A stretch of DNA of 10,033 nucleotides, taken from an uncultured Blautia sp. (GTDB lineage Bacteria > Bacillota > Clostridia > Lachnospirales > Lachnospiraceae). Both the position numbers and the translations under genes were made by a program. Shown here piece after piece: positions 4,514 through 10,033 of this stretch. Where the stretch lies: positions 1 through 10,033 of the forward strand of contig CAMBYR010000058.1 in NCBI GenBank assembly GCA_945872375.1, read 5' to 3'. The notes under the pieces are model-generated. The model was given only the letters and a program-made list of their open reading frames with translations. It was not told the origin of the DNA and searched no databases. Position 1 is the first letter of the stretch. Every line of letters begins with the position of its first letter.

Positions 4514-5827
4514 ATGGCAGACAAGATAAGAGACGGAAAGGTCAGATGTTCCTTTTGCCATAAAACGGAGGATCAGGTAAGAAAACTGATCGCAGGACCG
4601 GACGGCGCATTCATCTGTGATGAATGTATTGGCATCTGCTCGGAAATTCTGGAAGATGAATTCGGCAGATATGATCATGAAAGAGCATATGACAATTCCG
4701 AGATCAATCTGCTGAAACCGGAGGAAATTCACAGTATTCTGGATGATTATGTCATCGGTCAGGATGCGGCGAAAAAAGCACTTTCGGTTTCCGTATACAA
4801 TCATTATAAACGTGTGCTGGCTTCCCACAATTCAGATGTGGAGCTTCAGAAGAGCAATATTCTGATGCTGGGACCCACCGGTTCCGGAAAGACACTTCTG
4901 GCACAGACACTTGCCAGAATGCTCAATGTTCCCTTTGCCATTGCCGATGCAACGACTCTTACAGAAGCCGGCTACGTGGGTGAGGATGTGGAGAATATTC
5001 TGCTGAAGATCATCCAGGCTGCGGACTATGATATTGAGCGTGCACAGTACGGCATCATCTATATTGATGAAATTGACAAGATCACCAGAAAATCCGAGAA
5101 TGCATCGATCACCCGGGATGTTTCCGGAGAAGGTGTTCAGCAGGCACTTCTGAAGATTCTGGAAGGAACTGTGGCAAATGTTCCGCCTCAGGGAGGCAGG
5201 AAGCATCCGCATCAGGAATTCATTCAGATCGATACCACAAACATCCTCTTTATCTGCGGCGGTGCTTTCGAGGGGATCGACAAGATCATCGAGTCACGTA
5301 AGGATACAAAATCCATAGGCTTTGGAGCAGAGGTATCCGTGAAGGAAGAGCGCAATGTGGGAGAGGTTCTTAAAGAAGTGATGCCGGAGGATTTTATCAG
5401 ATTTGGTCTGATCCCGGAATTTATCGGACGTGTTCCGGTAGTGGTTTCGCTGGATGCGCTGGATGAAGCAGCATTGATCCGGATTCTGAAGGAGCCGAAG
5501 AATTCACTCACCAGACAGTACCACAAGCTCTTTGAACTGGATGGTGTGGAACTGGATTTCCAGGAAGAGGCACTGGAATGTGTTGCAAAGAAATCACTGG
5601 AAAGAAAAACAGGAGCCAGGGGACTTCGCGCGATCATGGAGAATTCCCTGATGGATCTGATGTATAAAATTCCATCCGACGGCACCATCCGCAAATGTGT
5701 GATCACAAAAGAAGTGGTGGAAGGAACAGGAGAAGCGGAGATCGTTCATGGAGAAGAACCGGTGCCCGTACCGGCCAGACGTCCGGCTTCCCGTACACGA
5801 AAGAAAAGCAAACCGGAAACGGCTTGA
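4514..5827 (+). CDS. clpX: ATP-dependent Clp protease ATP-binding subunit ClpX
   Basis: ClpX is the hexameric AAA+ unfoldase that recognises tagged substrates and feeds them to ClpP. All expected parts are visible in 437 residues. The zinc-binding domain has four cysteines (C12, C15, C35, C38). Walker A is GPTGSGKT (120-127) and the pore-1 loop is GYVG (153-156). Walker B is IIYIDEID (181-188), the RKH loop is R229-K230-H231, and the ClpP-docking IGF tripeptide is at 268-270. The probable arginine finger is R306 in PEFIGR, and sensor 2 is GARGLR (367-372). The last 25 or so residues form a proline- and then Arg/Lys-rich tail with no recognised motif. The start has AAAGGA 9 bases upstream. I see no convincing promoter in the 132-base gap after clpP. 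lon begins 18 bases after the stop. Confidence 0.98.
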   Translation: MADKIRDGKVRCSFCHKTEDQVRKLIAGPDGAFICDECIGICSEILEDEFGRYDHERAYDNSEINLLKPEEIHSILDDYVIGQDAAKKALSVSVYNHYKRVLASHNSDVELQKSNILMLGPTGSGKTLLAQTLARMLNVPFAIADATTLTEAGYVGEDVENILLKIIQAADYDIERAQYGIIYIDEIDKITRKSENASITRDVSGEGVQQALLKILEGTVANVPPQGGRKHPHQEFIQIDTTNILFICGGAFEGIDKIIESRKDTKSIGFGAEVSVKEERNVGEVLKEVMPEDFIRFGLIPEFIGRVPVVVSLDALDEAALIRILKEPKNSLTRQYHKLFELDGVELDFQEEALECVAKKSLERKTGARGLRAIMENSLMDLMYKIPSDGTIRKCVITKEVVEGTGEAEIVHGEEPVPVPARRPASRTRKKSKPETA

Positions 5828-5845
5828 TAAAGGGGTTGAAAACAG

Positions 5846-8164
5846 ATGAATCATCCGATTAAGGTACTGCCTGCCATTGCTTTGCGCGGAACGACGATCC
5901 TGCCGGACATGATCGTTCACTTTGATGTCAGCAGAGAGCGTTCCGTAAAGGCCATTGAAGAGGCCATGCTTCATGACCAGAAAATTTTTCTGGTTACCCA
6001 GAAGGATCCCAAGGTGGAAACACCGGGGATTATGGATCTCTATCAGGTGGGCACCATAGCATATATCAAACAGGTGGTAAAACTCCCCGACCATTTGTTC
6101 CGCGTTCTGGTGGAAGGGCGTGAGCGTGCAGAGCTTCTGCGGCTTGAGCAGGAAACACCCTATCTGAAAGCGGAAACGGCTTCATTTGATCAGCAGGATG
6201 ACGAGCGTTTTCCGGAGCCTGTAAAGGAAGCCATGCAGAGAAGCATGAGGCAGCTTTTTCAGCAATACTGTGTGGAGAATGGAAAAATTGGAAAGGAACT
6301 GGCGGCTCAGATCCTGAATATGAAGGATCTGAAAGAGATTCTTACCCAGATTTCCGTAAATCTGCCGCTGCCCTATGAAAAAAAGCAGAGAATTCTGGAA
6401 GCGGTTACGCTGGAAGAACAGTACGAGGTTATTGGAACAATTCTGGCAAATGAAACAGAAATCCTGCAGATTACCCGAAATCTCCAGAAAAAACTCCAGA
6501 AACGCGTGGATAAAAATCAAAGAGAATATATTCTCCGGGAGCAGATGAAGGTGATCCGGGAAGAGCTTGGGGAGGACGGTGTGGCCGGCGCAGCGGAGGA
6601 ATACCGCAGACAGCTCGAAACACTTCCCGCTTCTGAGGAAGTAAAGGAAAAGATCAGAAAAGAAATTGACCGTTTGAAAAATATGAACAATAACATGGCG
6701 GAGACGCCTGTGCTGACAGGATACATCGAGACGCTTCTTGCCCTTCCCTGGAACAGAAAGACAGAGGATGTACTCAATTTGACAAAAGCCTGGGAGATTC
6801 TTGAAAAAGAGCATTACGGACTGAAGGACGTGAAGGAGCGGGTGATGGAATTTCTTTCTGTCCGCAAACTGACTTCAGGTGGAAAAAGCCCGATTCTTTG
6901 TCTGGTGGGACCTCCCGGAACCGGAAAAACATCCATTGCCCGTTCCATTGCAGAGGCCCTGAATAAAAAATATGTGAGGATCTGTCTGGGCGGAGTGAGA
7001 GATGAAGCGGAAATCCGCGGTCATCGGAAAACCTATGTGGGAGCCATGCCGGGCAGGATCACAGAAGCCCTGAAACAGGCAGGAGTCAGCAATCCGCTGA
7101 TGCTCCTGGATGAAATTGACAAAACCAGCAGCGATCACCGGGGAGATACGGCGTCGGCGCTTCTGGAGGTTCTGGATCCGGAGCAGAACAACTGCTTCAG
7201 GGATCACTATGTGGAAATCCCTCAGGATTTATCGGAAGTGCTGTTTATCGCAACTGCCAACGATTATCAGGGAATTCCCCGCCCGCTTCTGGATCGTATG
7301 GAAGTGATTGAAATTTCCGGGTATACGGAAAATGAAAAGATGCATATCGCCAAAGAGCATCTGATTGCAAAACAGATGGAGATCAATGGTATTCAGAAAG
7401 GGCAGCTTATCATTCAGGCTGCTGCTCTTCGAAAGATCATCAATCAGTATACGAAAGAAGCCGGCGTCCGGACTCTTGAGCGAAAGATCGGCCAGATCTG
7501 CCGGAAGACCGCCAGAGAGATCCTGGAACATGAAAAGAAGAAAGTGGTCGTAACCACCAGAAATCTTTCTGATTTTCTTGGAAAAGAACGTTATAATTAT
7601 CTGATGGCAAATAAAAAGGATGAAGTGGGAATTGCTCGCGGACTGGCCTGGACACAGGCCGGCGGCGATACCCTTCAGATAGAAGTGAATGTGATGCCTG
7701 GAAAAGGAGAGCTTCTTTTAACGGGACAGCTTGGAGATGTGATGAAGGAATCGGCCAGAGCAGGTATTACGTATATTCGCTCCATTGCAGATCAGTATGG
7801 AGTGGAACCGGAATTTTTCAGTGGGCATGATATTCATGTACACATTCCGGAGGGAGCTGTTCCAAAAGATGGCCCGTCTGCAGGAATCACCATGGCCACC
7901 GCCATTCTTTCGGCAGTTACCGGCAAAGAAGTCCGGGCAGATGTGGCAATGACGGGAGAAATCACCTTAAGAGGACGTGTTCTTCCGATTGGAGGCCTGA
8001 AGGAAAAGCTTCTGGCAGCTCGCTATGCGGGAATCGGTCAGGTGCTCGTTCCTGTGGAAAATAAACCGGATATTCAGGAAATGGATGCTGAAATTACAGA
8101 GGGACTGAAAATATCCTTTGTGGAAACTATGAATGATGTCCTGAAAGAAGCGCTTCGCGGATAG
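5846..8164 (+). CDS. lon: Lon (LonA) ATP-dependent protease
   Basis: Lon is a cytosolic hexameric AAA+ protease that unfolds and degrades damaged and short-lived regulatory proteins in one polypeptide. The 772 residues fit LonA. The N-terminal substrate-binding domain begins with LPAIALRGTTILPDM and runs to about 200. A coiled-coil helix follows at about 205-285 (QREYILREQMKVIREELG). The AAA+ module has Walker A GPPGTGKT (355-362) and Walker B LMLLDEID (418-425). The C-terminal protease domain has catalytic S678 in PKDGPSAG and K721 in GGLKEK, spaced as in E. coli (S679, K722). There are no membrane segments, so this is not LonB. AAAGGGG lies 10 bases before the ATG. It is cotranscribed with clpX by spacing. 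No HAIR-type or other operator was recognised in the 18-base gap. Confidence 0.98.
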   Translation: MNHPIKVLPAIALRGTTILPDMIVHFDVSRERSVKAIEEAMLHDQKIFLVTQKDPKVETPGIMDLYQVGTIAYIKQVVKLPDHLFRVLVEGRERAELLRLEQETPYLKAETASFDQQDDERFPEPVKEAMQRSMRQLFQQYCVENGKIGKELAAQILNMKDLKEILTQISVNLPLPYEKKQRILEAVTLEEQYEVIGTILANETEILQITRNLQKKLQKRVDKNQREYILREQMKVIREELGEDGVAGAAEEYRRQLETLPASEEVKEKIRKEIDRLKNMNNNMAETPVLTGYIETLLALPWNRKTEDVLNLTKAWEILEKEHYGLKDVKERVMEFLSVRKLTSGGKSPILCLVGPPGTGKTSIARSIAEALNKKYVRICLGGVRDEAEIRGHRKTYVGAMPGRITEALKQAGVSNPLMLLDEIDKTSSDHRGDTASALLEVLDPEQNNCFRDHYVEIPQDLSEVLFIATANDYQGIPRPLLDRMEVIEISGYTENEKMHIAKEHLIAKQMEINGIQKGQLIIQAAALRKIINQYTKEAGVRTLERKIGQICRKTAREILEHEKKKVVVTTRNLSDFLGKERYNYLMANKKDEVGIARGLAWTQAGGDTLQIEVNVMPGKGELLLTGQLGDVMKESARAGITYIRSIADQYGVEPEFFSGHDIHVHIPEGAVPKDGPSAGITMATAILSAVTGKEVRADVAMTGEITLRGRVLPIGGLKEKLLAARYAGIGQVLVPVENKPDIQEMDAEITEGLKISFVETMNDVLKEALRG

Positions 8165-8192
8165 GTATCCCCGAAAGACAGAGAGGAATTAT

Positions 8193-8804
8193 ATGATAAT
8201 CAAAAACGTATCACTGGACATTGTATGCGGCATTACCAGCAGGCTTCCTGATACGGGAAGACCGGAAGTGGCTTTTGCCGGCAAGTCAAATGTAGGGAAA
8301 TCCTCCCTGATTAACGGGCTGATGAACCGGAAATCTCTGGCTCGTACCAGTGCGCAGCCGGGAAAGACACAGACGATTAATTTTTACAACGTTAATGAAT
8401 GCATGTATCTGGTGGACCTTCCGGGGTACGGATATGCAAAGGTGTCCCAGTCTGAAAAGGAAAAATGGGGCAAAATGATAGAGAATTACCTTCATACATC
8501 AAAAAATCTGAAAGCGGTATTTCTGCTGATCGATATTCGTCATGAACCGTCGGAGAATGATAAAATGATGTATGACTGGATTCTGCACAATGGCTATGAA
8601 CCGATCATCATTGCCACAAAGCTGGACAAACTGAAACGGAGCCAGGTGCAGAAAAATCTGAAACTGATCAGGGAAGGGCTGAAGCTTCGTCCGGGTACTG
8701 TTATGATTCCGTTTTCTGCGGAAACAAAGCAGGGAAGAGAGGAAATCTGGACGCTGATCGACGAGTTGACCGGATTCGGGCCGGCAGCTACAGAAGAAGC
8801 CTGA
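8193..8804 (+). CDS. engB: Ribosome biogenesis GTPase EngB (YsxC/YihA)
   Basis: EngB is a TrmE-Era-EngA-like small GTPase that is essential in many bacteria and assists late assembly of the large ribosomal subunit. The 203 residues are the full single G domain. G1 is GKSNVGKS (30-37), G2 is PGKTQTINF with T59, and G3 is VDLPGYGYA with D75. G4 is TKLD (142-145) and G5 is SAETKQG (175-181). The protein is short and basic, with no extra domain. GAGAGG is 6 bases before the ATG, and lon ends 28 bases upstream, so cotranscription is likely. The lon-engB pairing matches the Bacillus lonA-ysxC arrangement. The end is followed after 24 bases by ecfA1. Confidence 0.97.
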   Translation: MIIKNVSLDIVCGITSRLPDTGRPEVAFAGKSNVGKSSLINGLMNRKSLARTSAQPGKTQTINFYNVNECMYLVDLPGYGYAKVSQSEKEKWGKMIENYLHTSKNLKAVFLLIDIRHEPSENDKMMYDWILHNGYEPIIIATKLDKLKRSQVQKNLKLIREGLKLRPGTVMIPFSAETKQGREEIWTLIDELTGFGPAATEEA

Positions 8805-8828
8805 AGACTACAAGAGGAAAAGACAAAT

Positions 8829-9674
8829 ATGGGAATTATCAAGGCGTTCAAGCTGGGATTTGACTATCTCAAATATGACGACGACGGCAATGTAAAAGAT
8901 ACACAGAGGGCCGTCAATGATGTAAACCTGGACATTGAAGCCGGGGAATTCGTGGCGATTCTGGGTCACAACGGATCCGGAAAATCCACACTGGCAAAGC
9001 ATATGAATGCGCTGCTTCTGCCTGCGGAGGGTACCATCTGGATCGATGACATGTCAACTACGGAAGAAAAGGAATTGTGGAAGATCCGGCAGAAGGCAGG
9101 CATGGTTTTTCAGAATCCGGACAACCAGATCATTGGAACTGTAGTAGAAGAGGATGTGGGTTTCGGCCCTGAAAATATGGGGGTTCCCACAGAAAAAATA
9201 TGGAAGCGTGTGGATGAGAGCCTGGAAAAAACAGGAATGACGGCCTACCGTTATCATTCTCCCAACAAGCTGTCGGGAGGTCAGAAACAGCGTGTGGCCA
9301 TTGCAGGGGTGATGGCCATGCGGCCAAAATGCATTATCCTGGATGAGCCGACGGCGATGCTGGATCCCAATGGCAGAAAAGAGGTCCTGGAGGCGGTAAG
9401 AGAGCTGAACAGAACGGAAAATGTGACAGTGGTTCTGATCACTCATTACATGGAGGAAGTGATCCATGCGGACAGAGTGTATGTCATGGACAGCGGAAAT
9501 GTGGTTATGCAGGGAACACCGAAGGAAATTTTTTCTCAGGTGGAAATGCTGAAGCATTATCGCCTGGATGTTCCGCAGGTAACACTTCTGGCTCATGAAC
9601 TTCGGGAATCCGGAGTGGATATTCCGGAGGGAATACTGACTACGGAAGAATTGGTAGGTGCCTTATGTCGATAG
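8829..9674 (+). CDS. ecfA1: Energy-coupling factor transporter ATPase EcfA1
   Basis: One of the two ATPases that, with the membrane protein EcfT, power vitamin and trace-metal uptake through interchangeable S components. The 281-residue protein has a complete ABC core. Walker A is GHNGSGKST (46-54) and the Q-loop is FQNPDNQ with Q95. The signature is LSGGQ (148-152), Walker B is CIILDEP ending in E173, the D-loop is AMLDP, and the switch histidine is H206 (LITHYMEE). The segment FDYLKYDDDGNVKDTQ (11-26) is the acidic insertion seen in the EcfA1 rather than the EcfA2 type. AGAGGA lies 10 bases before the ATG. It sits behind engB and not next to ribosomal protein genes, where these genes are often found in Firmicutes. 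The stop overlaps the ecfA2 start. The transported substrate cannot be inferred. Confidence 0.94.
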   Translation: MGIIKAFKLGFDYLKYDDDGNVKDTQRAVNDVNLDIEAGEFVAILGHNGSGKSTLAKHMNALLLPAEGTIWIDDMSTTEEKELWKIRQKAGMVFQNPDNQIIGTVVEEDVGFGPENMGVPTEKIWKRVDESLEKTGMTAYRYHSPNKLSGGQKQRVAIAGVMAMRPKCIILDEPTAMLDPNGRKEVLEAVRELNRTENVTVVLITHYMEEVIHADRVYVMDSGNVVMQGTPKEIFSQVEMLKHYRLDVPQVTLLAHELRESGVDIPEGILTTEELVGALCR

Positions 9675-10033
9675 AACTGAAAAATGTAACATATACGTAC
9701 AGCCCCGGAACTGCCTATGAAATTCACGCTTTGAAAAATATCAGTCTGAACATTCCGGACGGACAGTTTATTGGAGTGATCGGGCACACCGGGAGCGGAA
9801 AATCCACACTGATCCAGCATTTTAACGCATTGATCCAGCCTACTTCAGGGACGATCCTTTACAATGGAGAAGATATCTGGGCGGAAAAATATAACAGAAA
9901 AACTCTTCGAAGCGAGGTGGGACTGGTATTTCAGTATCCGGAGCATCAGCTGTTTGAAAATGATGTTCTTTCCGATGTCTGCTTTGGCCCTATGAATCAG
10001 GGTCTGACCCGTGAGCAGGCAGAGACGGAGGCC
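9665..10033 (+). CDS. ecfA2: Energy-coupling factor transporter ATPase EcfA2 (5' part)
   Basis: The first 123 codons of the partner ATPase are present, and the rest lies past the window. Visible parts are MSIELKNVTYTYSPGTAYE (a start typical of EcfA2), Walker A GHTGSGKST (40-48) and the Q-loop FQYPEHQLFE with Q90, followed by DVCFGPMN. The YPEHQLFE version of the Q-loop distinguishes it from EcfA1, so this is the heterodimer partner and not a duplicate. The ATG lies inside the end of ecfA1, a 10-base overlap in a different frame, and has only a weak ribosome binding site (TAGGTG), which points to translational coupling and equal production of the two subunits. The signature and Walker B motifs are beyond the end, so intactness cannot be judged. 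Confidence 0.92.
   Translation, partial: MSIELKNVTYTYSPGTAYEIHALKNISLNIPDGQFIGVIGHTGSGKSTLIQHFNALIQPTSGTILYNGEDIWAEKYNRKTLRSEVGLVFQYPEHQLFENDVLSDVCFGPMNQGLTREQAETEA

Noticed and set aside
4381..4563. 60-codon basic, hydrophobic frame starting TAATG at the clpP stop and running into clpX
   Set aside because: The TAATG overlap is suggestive of coupling, but the frame has no Shine-Dalgarno, translates the terminator hairpin and leader structures, and overlaps clpX by 50 bases. It is most likely chance.
6182..6814. 210-codon minus-strand frame inside lon
   Set aside because: Cys- and Phe-rich antisense translation of Lon codons with no initiation signal; a typical shadow frame.
1..10033. CRISPR arrays, tRNA or rRNA genes, insertion sequences, phage or toxin-antitoxin genes
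   Set aside because: No spaced direct-repeat arrays, cloverleaf-like segments, transposase or integrase motifs were seen. Nearly all sequence is explained by housekeeping genes.

Overview
The window reads as ordinary chromosomal DNA from a Clostridia-class Firmicute, most likely a Lachnospiraceae member. The evidence is strong AGGAGG-type ribosome binding sites, moderate GC, the order tig-clpP-clpX-lon-engB, and an EcfA1 with an acidic N-terminal loop that I associate with that family. No mobile element, CRISPR array, tRNA, rRNA or phage gene is visible, and no intergenic stretch exceeds about 300 bases. I did not find a convincing undescribed biological system. The items worth a second look are mostly regulatory DNA and gene context.

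Left part (1-2250): a perfect 24-bp palindrome lies upstream of a good sigma-A promoter and proC (proline biosynthesis, + strand). proC converges on a small CYTH/triphosphate tunnel phosphatase-like gene (- strand), whose last codons double as one arm of its terminator. The CYTH gene is divergent from a DJ-1/PfpI-family gene, and the two promoters are interleaved in a 110-bp gap.

Central part (2250-8165): an extended -10 promoter starts a protein quality-control cluster, tig (trigger factor), clpP (peptidase), clpX (unfoldase) and lon (AAA+ protease). Together these cover co-translational folding and two ATP-dependent degradation machines. The tig-clpP and clpP-clpX gaps each hold a terminator-like hairpin followed by further pairing sequence ahead of the next gene. 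clpX and lon are 18 bases apart.

Right part (8165-10033): engB (ribosome-assembly GTPase) follows lon after 28 bases. Then come ecfA1 and the first 123 codons of ecfA2, the two ATPases of an energy-coupling-factor vitamin importer, overlapping by 10 bases. Tight spacing from clpX onward suggests one long transcript. The usual third core gene, ecfT, would be expected just past the window edge.

All assignments come from reading motifs by eye. Promoters, terminators and RNA pairings are pattern-based and were not folded or searched computationally.
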